This document shows positions 1 to 10,853 of a stretch of DNA of 45,765 nt, one piece after another. Positions within the stretch are counted from its first letter, which is position 1, and the number at the start of each line of letters is the position of its first letter. The position numbers and the translations under genes were made by a program. This stretch comes from Candidatus Aerophobetes bacterium Ae_b3b (GTDB lineage Bacteria; Aerophobota; Aerophobia; Aerophobales; AE-B3A), in the NCBI GenBank assembly GCA_005223085.1, contig NJBP01000009.1:1-45765 (forward strand), in the 5' to 3' direction. Under the pieces are notes generated by a model that had not been told where the DNA came from, did no database searches, and saw only the letters and a list, made by a program, of their open reading frames with translations.

Positions 1-2
1 AT

Positions 3-146
3 AATTTTGGATTGGACGAAAGTGCTATTGAGCTGCTATATCATCAAGTAGAGACCGATTTGATGCCTGTTATTCGCGTGGGAGAAAATTTTGACCTCAA
101 GAAAGTTTTTGCTCGATTCAATAAGATATTGAGAGGCATAGGATAA
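3..146 (+). CDS. 3' end of an unidentified gene (partial)
   Basis: An open frame runs in from the left edge and stops with TAA at 144-146, giving 47 visible residues that end in KILRGIG. The visible piece is rich in charged and hydrophobic residues and looks like a helical C-terminus; I do not recognise a family. It lies 5 bases before the next start, so the two are probably co-transcribed. The start and most of the protein lie outside the window. Confidence 0.5.
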   Translation, partial: NFGLDESAIELLYHQVETDLMPVIRVGENFDLKKVFARFNKILRGIG

Positions 147-151
147 TTTCT

Positions 152-565
152 ATGGGACCAGTAATACTTCTTGATAAATCAACTCTTCAATGTCTTTCTC
201 AAGAAGAAATCCATTTTTTGTTCAAACATTACTACATAGCGATAGCTCCAATTCTTATCATTGAAATATTAGCTGATCTAAAGAAAAACACTCGAGACAA
301 CACGTTATCCAAAAAAGAAGTCACTATTTTATCCAAGAAACTGCTATCTAGGGATTCACAAATAAACGCCCACTATATGTCTTTATGTATTAGATCGCTG
401 CTTGGCATAGATGTGCCAATGACTGCTCAGATAGTACTTGTAGGAGGCAAAGAAGTACAAACGAGAGATGGTGGAAGAGGAATATTCTTCAATGAGCCTG
501 TGGAAAGAAGGAGTTTAATAAATTGGCAAGGCGGCAAGATATGCGCCTTATGGATACAAATATAA
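152..565 (+). CDS. Hypothetical protein, possibly PIN-like, perhaps truncated
   Basis: This 137-residue protein begins with ILLDKSTLQCLS followed by a hydrophobic stretch and IIEILADLKK (about residues 4-45). An acidic residue after a beta strand near the N-terminus, followed by a second conserved acid, is the layout of PIN-type nucleases, but the later acidic residues of that fold cannot be placed. The C-terminus ends abruptly at NWQGGKICALWIQI, so the gene may be shortened. It starts 5 bases after the previous stop, with a purine-rich stretch at 131-142. MiaB begins 26 bases downstream. Function not assigned. Confidence 0.45.
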   Translation: MGPVILLDKSTLQCLSQEEIHFLFKHYYIAIAPILIIEILADLKKNTRDNTLSKKEVTILSKKLLSRDSQINAHYMSLCIRSLLGIDVPMTAQIVLVGGKEVQTRDGGRGIFFNEPVERRSLINWQGGKICALWIQI

Positions 566-591
566 TAAAGGAAGAAAGCTGTTGGAGATAG

Positions 592-2028
592 ATGAAAAAG
601 AAAGAGCATAACTACAGCAAAAATTCTCCCAAAGTCTATATCCGTACTTACGGATGTCAGATGAATGAGTATGATTCTGAGATTATGGCTGGCCTATTGA
701 ATAATAGCGGCTATCACCTGACGGATAATCTCGAGGAAGCCAAGATAATTATTCTTAATACCTGCTATGTGCGGGAGAAAGTTAAGCATAGAATTTATAG
801 TAGGTTGGGAGAGTTAAGGAAGCTCAAGGGGAAAAAGCCTGATCTTATTTTGGGTTTATCCGGGTGTTTAGTGCAAAGAGAACCAGAGGAGGTTCTACAC
901 CGAGCGCCCTATCTAGATTTTATTCTGGGTACTTCTAATTTTTATCAGTTGCCCGAGGTATTAGAAGAAATTTCAGGTAATGATAATCGGGAGAAGCAAG
1001 TTAAGAAAAGATGTACTAGAGTAGTCAGGGCAGAGGAGAATAGAACAATTCCTGAAGGTCTGCCCATACTGAGAAAGAGCAAATTCAGTGCCTTTGTTTC
1101 TATAATGAGAGGCTGCAACAATTTCTGTTCCTATTGCAATGTTCCCTATGTTAGAGGTAGAGAAGTGAGTAGATCTTCCAGGGAGATCTTAAGAGAAATT
1201 GAAGAACTGGCTCAAAAAGGATACAAGGAAGTAACTCTTCTGGGGCAGAATGTAAATTCTTATGGTAAAGATTTGAGTGGCGATCAAGACTTTGCTGACC
1301 TTCTGATCCAGGTTAACCGAGTAAAGGGTATAAGAAGAATAAGATTTACTACCTCCCATCCCAAGGATCTCAGTGATAAATTAATTGATCAAATGGCTCG
1401 TCTGGATAAGGTCTGTGAGCATTTTCATCTACCTGTTCAATCAGGGTCTAATAAGATTCTGTCGAGGATGAAGAGAGGCTATACTAGAAAACACTACCAA
1501 AATCTGGTGGATAAGCTCCGCCAGGCAATTCCTGAGATAACTCTCACTACCGATATTATCGTAGGATTTCCCGGAGAGGAGGAAGAAGATTTCCGAAATA
1601 CTCTGGAGTTAGTAGAAACAGTTGGCTTTGACGGCGCTTTCACTTTCTGTTATTCTCCTCTTAGAGGGACTGAAGCAGCCCAGTCAGAGGAAAGGATTCC
1701 TGCAGAAATTAGTGGGGAGAGATTAAGAAGACTAATTGAGCTTCAACAGGCAATTCTTCTTAAGAAAAATAAATCTCTAGTGGGGAGAAAGTTTGAGGTT
1801 ATGGTAGAGGGAATTTCAAAAAAGAATCCTGATGAGGTTGAAGGGAGAACCAGAGGAAATAAGATAATCATATTCCCGGGAGGAAAAAATCTAATAGGCA
1901 GGTTTATCTGGGTAGAGATAGTTAAAGCTGGCTGTTGGGCTCTGAGGGGAATGGTTCTTTCCCGAGACGAGAAGACGAGCAGACACAATCCAAAGTCGAT
2001 ATACAGCGACGGAGAGGAATTGTCCTGA
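592..2028 (+). CDS. miaB: tRNA (N6-isopentenyladenosine-37 C2)-methylthiotransferase MiaB
   Basis: MiaB adds a methylthio group to isopentenyl-A37 of tRNAs using two iron-sulfur clusters and S-adenosylmethionine. The N-terminal UPF0004 domain supplies three cysteines in YGCQMNEYDSE (C22), NTCYVREK (C58) and SGCLVQRE (C92). The radical-SAM CxxxCxxC is in MRGCNNFCSYCNVPYVRGRE. A TRAM domain follows near residues 385-450. The start has GGAGATAG about 6 bases upstream. The gene is followed directly by miaA, which makes the substrate modification for MiaB, so the two steps are encoded together. The last ~23 codons come from a 76-base repeat found again at 7604-7679, so the tail after the TRAM domain is not family sequence. 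Confidence 0.95.
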   Translation: MKKKEHNYSKNSPKVYIRTYGCQMNEYDSEIMAGLLNNSGYHLTDNLEEAKIIILNTCYVREKVKHRIYSRLGELRKLKGKKPDLILGLSGCLVQREPEEVLHRAPYLDFILGTSNFYQLPEVLEEISGNDNREKQVKKRCTRVVRAEENRTIPEGLPILRKSKFSAFVSIMRGCNNFCSYCNVPYVRGREVSRSSREILREIEELAQKGYKEVTLLGQNVNSYGKDLSGDQDFADLLIQVNRVKGIRRIRFTTSHPKDLSDKLIDQMARLDKVCEHFHLPVQSGSNKILSRMKRGYTRKHYQNLVDKLRQAIPEITLTTDIIVGFPGEEEEDFRNTLELVETVGFDGAFTFCYSPLRGTEAAQSEERIPAEISGERLRRLIELQQAILLKKNKSLVGRKFEVMVEGISKKNPDEVEGRTRGNKIIIFPGGKNLIGRFIWVEIVKAGCWALRGMVLSRDEKTSRHNPKSIYSDGEELS

Positions 2029-2031
2029 GGT
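1956..2031 (+). repeat. Dispersed 76-base repeat, copy A (inside the miaB 3' end)
   Basis: These 76 bases align without gaps to 7604-7679 with 8 differences by hand count; the first 27 bases are identical (TCTTTCCCGAGACGAGAAG onwards), and the block around TCCAAAGTCGATATACAGCG is also identical. Copy A is translated as the miaB tail. Its final GAGG (2027-2030) sits 6 bases before the likely miaA start codon, so it may also act as the miaA ribosome-binding site. Confidence 0.85.
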
Positions 2032-2036
2032 ATTCC

Positions 2037-3004
2037 TTGTTAGATGCTCTTTTAGTAATTGTGGGACCAACAGGGGTGGGCAAGAGCGAGATAGCAGCAG
2101 ACTTGGTGCAGAAAATTAAGGGAGAGATAATTTCTGCTGATTCGCGCCAGGTTTATAAGCAGATGGATATTGGCACGGCCAAGCCCTCCGCTGACCTGCT
2201 AATGAAGGCTCCCCACCATCTTATAGATATAGTTTTTCCTGATGAGATCTTTAACGTGGCTGACTTCAAATCCCGTGCCGAGGCTATTATTGAAAGAATT
2301 CAGGCTCAGGATAAGCTACCTATCTTGGTGGGTGGTAGCGGACTTTATATAAGGGCCGTGATTGATGGGCTGTTTGTCGGTCCGGGGACAGATTGGAGCT
2401 TGAGGAGAAGGTTAAAAGAAAGAGAGAAAAGCCAAGGTGAGGGAACTTTGTATCGAGAGCTCGAAGAGATAGATCCGCTCGCCTCCGCTCGTCTACATCC
2501 ACACGATCAAAGAAGAATTGTCAGGGCTCTAGAAGTCTACTACCTTTCGGGTAAGACTATTTCTTCCTATCAAAGAGAGTCTCCCGGCCCCTTAGATAAA
2601 ACGGTTATAATTGGCTTGAAGAGAGAGAGGCAATCTCTCTATCGTTCAATTGAGCTGCGGGTAGATGAGATGATAAAAAAAGGATTGATTGAGGAGGTTA
2701 AAGACCTTCTGGCTAGAGGGTATACGGAGGATCTTCCCTCCATGCAAGGACTGGGTTACCGGCAGATTGTGAAGTATTTAAAGGGAAAATGTTCAAAAGA
2801 AGAAGCCGTAAGATTGATTAAACGGGATACCAGAAGATTTGCCAGGCGTCAACTTAATTGGTTCAGACGAGATGATCGAATAATCTGGCTGGATAGAGAT
2901 AGATTTTCCTCTCTGTCCGACCTATCGGATAAGATTATAAGAATTCTTACTCGCCAGGTACCGGAAGCTAAATTCGTTTTGCAGGTTAATGAAAGGCAAA
3001 GGTT

Positions 3005-3008
<4 letters not shown>
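2037..3008 (+). CDS. miaA: tRNA dimethylallyltransferase MiaA
   Basis: MiaA transfers a dimethylallyl group from DMAPP to N6 of A37 in tRNAs reading U-starting codons. The P-loop is GPTGVGKS at residues 10-17, followed by [19 protein letters not shown] and later [13 protein letters not shown] and [14 protein letters not shown], all typical of the family. An upstream ATG in frame (1935) would overlap miaB by 94 bases and add an unmatched N-terminus encoded by the repeat, so I prefer TTG at 2037, 6 bases after GAGG; this gives 323 residues, a normal length. The stop overlaps the tyrS start (ATGA), indicating translational coupling. Confidence 0.9.
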
Positions 3009-6276
<3,268 letters not shown>

Positions 6277-6598
6277 GATTAAAGGATTAGAGCCGATGTA
6301 CAGTGGGCTGGGTAGATCTAGATAAGATGCTGGCAAAAGTCGTGTATCTTACTTGACAAAAAGAAAAGTTGGTATATGTTACAATTAACTCATCTCTTCG
6401 CGATATCTTGACCAATCTTGTAACTTAAGATAAGTTGAGGTCATCTAGACTTTTGCTTTATGAAAAGAAAGCTAGATAAATAGTTTAAAATATTGGAATT
6501 TCAAAATTTACTGGGAGTGCTATCGTAGGTAGACGTTTGCCTTCGGTGATTCTTACAAACTCCTGCCTTTAGGTGTTGCAGACGGAAGGAGGAGAAAA
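6277..6598 (+). promoter_or_regulatory. 322-base intergenic region with a promoter-like site
   Basis: No gene is apparent here. TTGACA at 6353-6358 is followed 16 bases later by TATGTT (6375-6380) and, alternatively, by TACAAT at 6380-6385 with a long 21-base spacing. The surrounding bases resemble the promoter-like site at 7310-7337. About 210 bases of untranslated leader would precede the next gene; it contains short inverted pairs (CCTTC/GAAGG around 6540-6590), but I recognise no riboswitch. No T-rich terminator after ligA was found. Confidence 0.4.
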
Positions 6599-7219
6599 TT
6601 GAAGACAAAATTTATTTTAATTCCGCTAGGCATTATCCTCGCCGTAACCTTGTCTTTGTCAAATGTCGCCATGAGTGGTTTCTTCAAACGGGTATTTGGC
6701 GATCATGATGAGATTGGAATACTGCACATAGGACCACTAAAATTACCTGTATCAGTAGCCGATTATGGAACCAAACAGGAAATCTGGATCAGGTTTCCTG
6801 AAGAGGTGTGGCCCTCCTATAGGTTGTCCATTACTGCTTGGGATCAAACTGAGGAAGATATTAGAGTTCTTGATAGGAAAATCCAAGAAATACTGGAAAA
6901 GATAAGAAAGAGGGCCCCTGGATATAGCGAAGAAGCGGCAAGAAAATCGGTTGAAAAGATGAAGACAGTCCAAAATTCGGAAATTAGACACGACATCCTG
7001 TTGCAAGTCTATGAGAAGGCGAAAGAGACGGGCGATATTAAGTCTGTTATTTTCCAATATAGACATTTGGCAGAAAAGTGGAAAATCACGCAAAAGCAAT
7101 TAGATTTCAATGTGAGTGTTTTGGAGGGAGATAATTTGGTCAAGCGTGAATCTGAGGATCGTATAACGATTACCTCTCAAGGCGTACACTATGTTGAAAA
7201 GGAGATACTGAATCATTGA
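6599..7219 (+). CDS. Hypothetical exported or membrane-anchored protein with winged-helix-like C-terminus
   Basis: The 206-residue protein starts with a basic end and a hydrophobic segment (FILIPLGIILAVTLSLS, residues 4-20) that could be a signal peptide or anchor. A middle region carries FPEEVWPSYRL and a predicted helix (about residues 80-120). The last ~75 residues (YRHLAEKWKITQKQLDFNV, then EGDNLVKRES and ITSQGVHYVEKEIL) look like a winged helix-turn-helix. A DNA-binding fold behind an export signal is odd; the C-terminal part might instead be cytoplasmic with the hydrophobic end as an anchor. The start is TTG, chosen because GGAGGAG lies directly upstream. No family recognised. Confidence 0.6.
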   Translation: MKTKFILIPLGIILAVTLSLSNVAMSGFFKRVFGDHDEIGILHIGPLKLPVSVADYGTKQEIWIRFPEEVWPSYRLSITAWDQTEEDIRVLDRKIQEILEKIRKRAPGYSEEAARKSVEKMKTVQNSEIRHDILLQVYEKAKETGDIKSVIFQYRHLAEKWKITQKQLDFNVSVLEGDNLVKRESEDRITITSQGVHYVEKEILNH

Positions 7220-7263
7220 GATGTTTAACCCGACGAGTTTCATATGTTACACTTGACCCCCCC

Positions 7264-7291
7264 TTGACTGTTTTGAAAGATTTAGTAGAAT
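7264..7291 (+). promoter_or_regulatory. Promoter-like site P1 in the porin leader
   Basis: TTGACT (7264-7269), 16-base spacer, TAGAAT (7286-7291). First of a series of sigma70-type sites in the gene-free stretch 7220-7888. Confidence 0.45.
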
Positions 7292-7309
7292 AGATAATGA
7301 AGCTTGCTT

Positions 7310-7337
7310 TTGACAAAGAAAAAATTTGAGATACAAT
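7310..7337 (+). promoter_or_regulatory. Promoter-like site P2 in the porin leader
   Basis: TTGACA (7310-7315), 16-base spacer, TACAAT (7332-7337). Its -10 box directly abuts the -35 box of the next site, so both could not be occupied at once. Confidence 0.45.
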
Positions 7338-7365
7338 TTGACAAAACTGAGACGGTAGATATAGT
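7338..7365 (+). promoter_or_regulatory. Promoter-like site P3 in the porin leader
   Basis: TTGACA (7338-7343), 16-base spacer, TATAGT (7360-7365). Confidence 0.4.
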
Positions 7366-7388
7366 GAGAAAAATAGGTTTTTGTTCAG

Positions 7389-7417
7389 TTGACTTTCTTT
7401 GAAACATTTGATAAAAT
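7389..7417 (+). promoter_or_regulatory. Promoter-like site P4 in the porin leader
   Basis: TTGACT (7389-7394), 17-base spacer, TAAAAT (7412-7417). The two hexamers and spacing are the same as those of the putative murB promoter at 26019-26047. Confidence 0.45.
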
Positions 7418-7454
7418 AAAAAATACTTTTCTCAATGGTAGCAGGAAGGTATTT

Positions 7455-7485
7455 GTATTTAGAAGATTTATACGTGTATCGAGGG
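7455..7485 (+). repeat. 31-base repeat shared with the archease-murB intergenic region
   Basis: The block beginning GTATTTAGAAG and ending GTATCGAGGG matches the reverse complement of 25882-25912 with 3 differences in 31. In the other copy it runs straight into a 17-base block that here is found about 175 bases further on (7661-7677). Confidence 0.75.
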
Positions 7486-7603
7486 ACTTTCCCCAAAGGA
7501 GCCTTATATCAGCCACCTTAACGAGTCTTGGAGTTGAGGAAGAAGAAAGCCGTGATGTCTGAGGAGCGGCCGTAAGGTGCCGCAGGCAGCGACGAGTTCC
7601 ACG

Positions 7604-7679
7604 TCTTTCCCGAGACGAGAAGACGAGCAGAAGCAGTCCAAAGTCGATATACAGCGACGAAGGGGAAGAGTCCCGAGGT
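7604..7679 (+). repeat. Dispersed 76-base repeat, copy B (porin leader)
   Basis: Aligns without gaps to 1956-2031 with 8 differences in 76. Here it is non-coding and ends 5 bases before the TTGACA of promoter-like site P5. It contains short complementary arms (CGTCTT/AAGACG at 7602-7625 and GTCG/CGAC around 7643-7658) that could fold as small hairpins. Bases 7661-7677 are also identical to the reverse complement of 25869-25885. Confidence 0.8.
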
Positions 7680-7683
7680 TCTC

Positions 7684-7712
7684 TTGACAGATAGGGAAGA
7701 GAGTATTAGAAT
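7684..7712 (+). promoter_or_regulatory. Promoter P5, best match upstream of the porin
   Basis: TTGACA (7684-7689), 17-base spacer, TAGAAT (7707-7712): a near-consensus sigma70 promoter. A further TTGACA at 7755-7760 with an AT-rich stretch (TATTAATAATATTAATA) behind it may be a sixth site. The porin start is about 180 bases downstream. Confidence 0.6.
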
Positions 7713-7888
7713 TTACCTGATACTTCATGGCGATATCCTCTTAAAAAAAGAGGGTTGACAAAATATCGCGGATGTATTAATAATATTAATAAAAAGAAGA
7801 TTTCTGAGGAAAGGGGGTGGTAAAGAGGTAGATAAACAAAACCCGTAGGGAAGGCAATGATGATAAAAGTTAAAAGGAGGAAATGGAA

Positions 7889-8887
7889 ATGAAGAAAGGC
7901 TTATTGGTAGCAATAGCGCTGGGGGTATCTGTCCTTATGTTTAGCAGTGTTGCCCTGGCTGAGATAACCACGAGCGGATCGGTGGAGTGGAAGATATACG
8001 GGAGTGACGAAAATACATCGGTATCTACGTGGGGTTTGATAGGCGAGGTAGCCAGTCCCGTGTTTAAGTACGGCGATGTGAGGATGCACTACGATGTGTT
8101 ACTAACCTCCGGTGCCTGGGAGGCCAAGTTTGCTCCTCGGATCAGACTGGATAAGAGTCCCGAGATTGTAGAGGACGACGGTTCCTACCTCAAGGTCTAC
8201 TTTGATAGTTCCAGCCTTACCTTACAGCCCAGGTTAGACTACGGGGTATTCGATGTCTATTCTTATGGATGGTTTGGAGCGATTGATGGAGCGGCTAATA
8301 TTCCCAAGGAAGCCGGGGTCAAACTCGATGTCCCCTTCCATCCCCTGGATATGGATCTGAAGCTGGTGGCAAATAGCACGGTGGTATTTAAGAATACCGG
8401 TGGGACATGGGGTTGGGGAAACCAGGAAACAAAATGGAACTACGGAGTCGGCTTGAGCTTTGACGTAGAACCGCTCAGTGTGGCAGTGCAGGGTGTCACC
8501 ACTGACGTTACGGACGCTACCTGGTATGGTTCTTCTTACGGAGGTAAGTTGGAAGTAGATCTTGCTCCAGTAACCATAAATGCTCAGTGGGTCAGCTGGA
8601 GCCCTGAAGGTACTGGGCTTTCGGACGGCTCAGGTGTCTATGGGAAGGTCGGTTACGCTCTGGATGAAGGTCTCGGCGATCTAGCCCTCGAATACAAGGG
8701 TTGCGACGAGCATTTCAATGGGGCCAATTTTGGGCCTACGCCTGATAAGTATAAGAAGATTGCAGGAACATATACCTATCCTCTGGCGGAAGCGGTGAAC
8801 ATGAGCTTAACCGTAGCTAGTGTAGATAAGGGTATGGACGACGGAGCTTTCACCGAGTACGAAGTGAAGTTTGCGGCGTCCTTCTAG
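7889..8887 (+). CDS. Outer-membrane beta-barrel porin-like protein
   Basis: The start chosen is the second ATG, 8 bases after AGGAGG (7875-7880); the ATG at 7883 is too close to it. The 332-residue product has a clear signal peptide (MKKGLLVAIALGVSVLMFSS, cleavage after VALA). The rest is rich in aromatic residues and alternating strands (WKIYG, YDVLLTSGAWEAKFAPRIRL, WNYGVGLSF, VTINAQWVSWS), and it ends in VKFAASF with the terminal phenylalanine recognised by the BAM assembly machinery. No domain was identified by name; a channel for small solutes is inferred. It has a long promoter-rich leader and is followed by a strong hairpin and an ABC ATPase, which suggests high, regulated expression and a link to uptake. 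Confidence 0.75.
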   Translation: MKKGLLVAIALGVSVLMFSSVALAEITTSGSVEWKIYGSDENTSVSTWGLIGEVASPVFKYGDVRMHYDVLLTSGAWEAKFAPRIRLDKSPEIVEDDGSYLKVYFDSSSLTLQPRLDYGVFDVYSYGWFGAIDGAANIPKEAGVKLDVPFHPLDMDLKLVANSTVVFKNTGGTWGWGNQETKWNYGVGLSFDVEPLSVAVQGVTTDVTDATWYGSSYGGKLEVDLAPVTINAQWVSWSPEGTGLSDGSGVYGKVGYALDEGLGDLALEYKGCDEHFNGANFGPTPDKYKKIAGTYTYPLAEAVNMSLTVASVDKGMDDGAFTEYEVKFAASF

Positions 8888-8896
8888 GAGTAAAAA

Positions 8897-8928
8897 GAAG
8901 GTGGGCTCAAAATCACGAGCCCACCTTC
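8897..8928 (+). terminator. Hairpin terminator/attenuator after the porin
   Basis: Perfect 12-base stem GAAGGTGGGCTC (8897-8908) with GAGCCCACCTTC (8917-8928), 8-base loop, followed by CAAAAAAGTTTTTT. It can end most transcripts after the porin or protect its mRNA, letting a fraction read into the ATPase gene 32 bases on. Confidence 0.8.
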
Positions 8929-8960
8929 AAAAAAGTTTTTTATTAGGGAGGTGAAGTATA

Positions 8961-10061
8961 ATGGCGGAGGTACGCCTAAAAGATGTAACTAAAGAGTTTG
9001 GAAAGGTAGTGGCAGTTAAGGATTTTAATCTGGAAGTTCCAGATGGGGAGTTTGTTATTCTGGTAGGACCTTCCGGGTGTGGAAAGACCACTACTTTAAG
9101 GTCTATTGCCGGTCTGGAAGAGGTGACAGCGGGGGAGATTTATATTGGTGATAGAATGGTCAATGATGTTCCCCCCAAGAATAGAGATATCGCCATGGTC
9201 TTTCAGAACTATGCCCTCTATCCCCATATGGATGTGTACCGGAACATGTCCTTTGGACTGAAGTTGAGGAAAGTTCCCAAACCAGAGATTAATAAAATAG
9301 TAAAGAGAACCGCCGATCTTCTGGGTATAGGTGAGCTGCTCGATAGGAAACCGAAGGAGCTTTCCGGTGGACAGCGCCAGAGAGTAGCTCTGGGAAGAGC
9401 CATCGTACGTGATCCCCATGTGTTCTTATTCGATGAGCCTCTTTCTAACCTTGATGCAAAACTACGAATTGCCATGAGAGCAGAGCTGCTGGACCTGCAT
9501 CAGCGTCTTAAAACCACCACTATTTATGTTACTCATGATCAGCTAGAAGCAATGACCATGGGTGATAGAATTGTGGTCATGAATGAGGGGATAATCCAGC
9601 AAGTGACTACTCCTCAAGACATATATGATCATCCAATCAACCGCTATGTAGCAGGGTTTATCGGCTCTCCGTCTATGAATTTCCTTCCTTGCACCATTGT
9701 CAAAGATAACAGTAATATTTATGCTAGCGCCAAAGGCTTTAAACTGAAAATCCCTTCTGAACAGGCTAAGATGGTGAAGGACTATATCAACAAAGAGGCA
9801 GTGTTGGGAATTAGACCTGAGCATATCGATGCTAAATCGACGGTCAGGGATTATGATCCAGAGAGTGTCTTTGAAGCTTCAGTATGGGTAGTAGAACCTG
9901 TAGGCTCGGAAAAACTTGCCCACATAAAATGCGATCAATATACTCTTGTCGCCCGGCTTGATCCTTATGTCGATTTAAAGTCAGGTCAAACTGCTGAGTT
10001 TGTTGCTAAAATGGACTTGGCTCACATATTTGACAAAGAGACAGAGAGGACAGTCCTTTAG
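8961..10061 (+). CDS. Sugar-type ABC transporter ATP-binding protein (UgpC/MsmK/MalK family)
   Basis: Cytoplasmic ATPase of a carbohydrate importer. Visible: Walker A GPSGCGKTTT (residues 36-45), Q-loop VFQNYALYPHM, signature LSGGQRQRVALGRA, Walker B FLFDEPLSNLDAKL, H-loop VTHDQLEAM, then an OB/TOBE-type C-terminal domain with GIRPEH as in MalK-type proteins. At 366 residues it has the usual length. GGGAGGTGAA lies upstream of the ATG. No permease or binding protein is nearby; the only such genes in the window (38209-41384) lack an ATPase, so this may be a shared, MsmK-like energising subunit. That link is inference. Confidence 0.93.
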   Translation: MAEVRLKDVTKEFGKVVAVKDFNLEVPDGEFVILVGPSGCGKTTTLRSIAGLEEVTAGEIYIGDRMVNDVPPKNRDIAMVFQNYALYPHMDVYRNMSFGLKLRKVPKPEINKIVKRTADLLGIGELLDRKPKELSGGQRQRVALGRAIVRDPHVFLFDEPLSNLDAKLRIAMRAELLDLHQRLKTTTIYVTHDQLEAMTMGDRIVVMNEGIIQQVTTPQDIYDHPINRYVAGFIGSPSMNFLPCTIVKDNSNIYASAKGFKLKIPSEQAKMVKDYINKEAVLGIRPEHIDAKSTVRDYDPESVFEASVWVVEPVGSEKLAHIKCDQYTLVARLDPYVDLKSGQTAEFVAKMDLAHIFDKETERTVL

Positions 10062-10127
10062 TTAATCGAGACTTGGGTGTCATCTTCATTCAGGAAATTC
10101 ATAGGATTAAGGAAAGAACAAGAGGAG

Positions 10128-10152
10128 GGAGGATATTTAGTCCTCCTTTTTT
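10128..10152 (+). terminator. Probable intrinsic terminator after the ABC ATPase
   Basis: GGAGGA (10128-10133) pairs with TCCTCC (10141-10146) across a 7-base loop and is followed directly by TTTTTT and an AT-rich stretch. Weak additional pairing extends the stem by G-T pairs. Confidence 0.6.
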
Positions 10153-10195
10153 ATTATATTTAGGTATGTAAAGCCACGGAATTTACCACAGCTTG

Positions 10196-10714
10196 ATGAA
10201 AGTTGCTATCTTAGTTGATGGTTATAATGTAATTTATAGTTCTCCTTTGCTCAAGAGATTATTAAAGAAGAGTGCCTATCGGGCTCAGGAGGGATTAATT
10301 AGACTTGCGTCTAATTATTTTTCTATGAAAGGAGTGGAAGGTTATGTGATTTTTGATTCCTATAGGCGTCCCTGTCAAGATACTGAGAAAGAGATAAGTA
10401 CTAATTTAAAGATAATTTTTACGGGAAAAGGTAAAACAGCTGATTCCTATATTGAGAGATTTACGTGTCAATATAAATCTTACTATGACTATATCTATGT
10501 GGTTACGGCTGATTATTCTCAAAGGATGACTGTGGTTGACAAAGGAGTTCTACTTCTCTCTCCTCAAAATTTCCTCGGAGAGGTTGAGACCTGCCAGAAG
10601 GCTTTAACGAAAAAGTATTCATCTATCCCGCCCGGATCCCATCTAAGAGTATCTGATTACTTAGAGGATGGAGTGAGAAAAAAGTTAGAGAGAATAGCTA
10701 AGGAAGAAAACTAA
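10196..10714 (+). CDS. NYN-domain protein of the YacP/Rae1 type
   Basis: YacP-like proteins are PIN/NYN-fold endoribonucleases; Bacillus Rae1 cuts mRNA on the ribosome. This 172-residue protein opens with VAILVDGYNVIYSS, the nucleic-acid-nuclease aspartate followed by the YN of the family, has GKTADSYIERF in the middle with the second acid, and YVVTADYSQRMTVVDKG followed by LSPQNFLGEVE near the end. A TTG one codon earlier (10193) is possible, but ATG at 10196 fits the family start. The cluster start lacks a clear SD site. It stands alone between a terminator and phoH. Confidence 0.8.
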   Translation: MKVAILVDGYNVIYSSPLLKRLLKKSAYRAQEGLIRLASNYFSMKGVEGYVIFDSYRRPCQDTEKEISTNLKIIFTGKGKTADSYIERFTCQYKSYYDYIYVVTADYSQRMTVVDKGVLLLSPQNFLGEVETCQKALTKKYSSIPPGSHLRVSDYLEDGVRKKLERIAKEEN

Positions 10715-10853
10715 TTAACAGATTACTTCAACCTCTTGCTCGATTAGCCCAGGAAAGCATAATTCCCATTTTCTGCATTATTTCCAGGAATTTTCCCCTT
10801 GAAAATAAGAATTCTGGCCTCGGGAAGGGGTCCAGAAAGGTAGAGTCAAGCTT

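Noticed and set aside
1935-2036. ATG at 1935 as the miaA start
   Set aside because: It would add 34 residues encoded by miaB and the repeat that precede the P-loop and do not belong to the family; TTG 2037 has a well-spaced GAGG.
6480-6598. Riboswitch in the leader of the exported winged-helix-like gene
   Set aside because: Short complementary segments exist, but the conserved bases of known riboswitch classes were not found. The leader of ahcY (30026-30072) is likewise too short for an SAH riboswitch.
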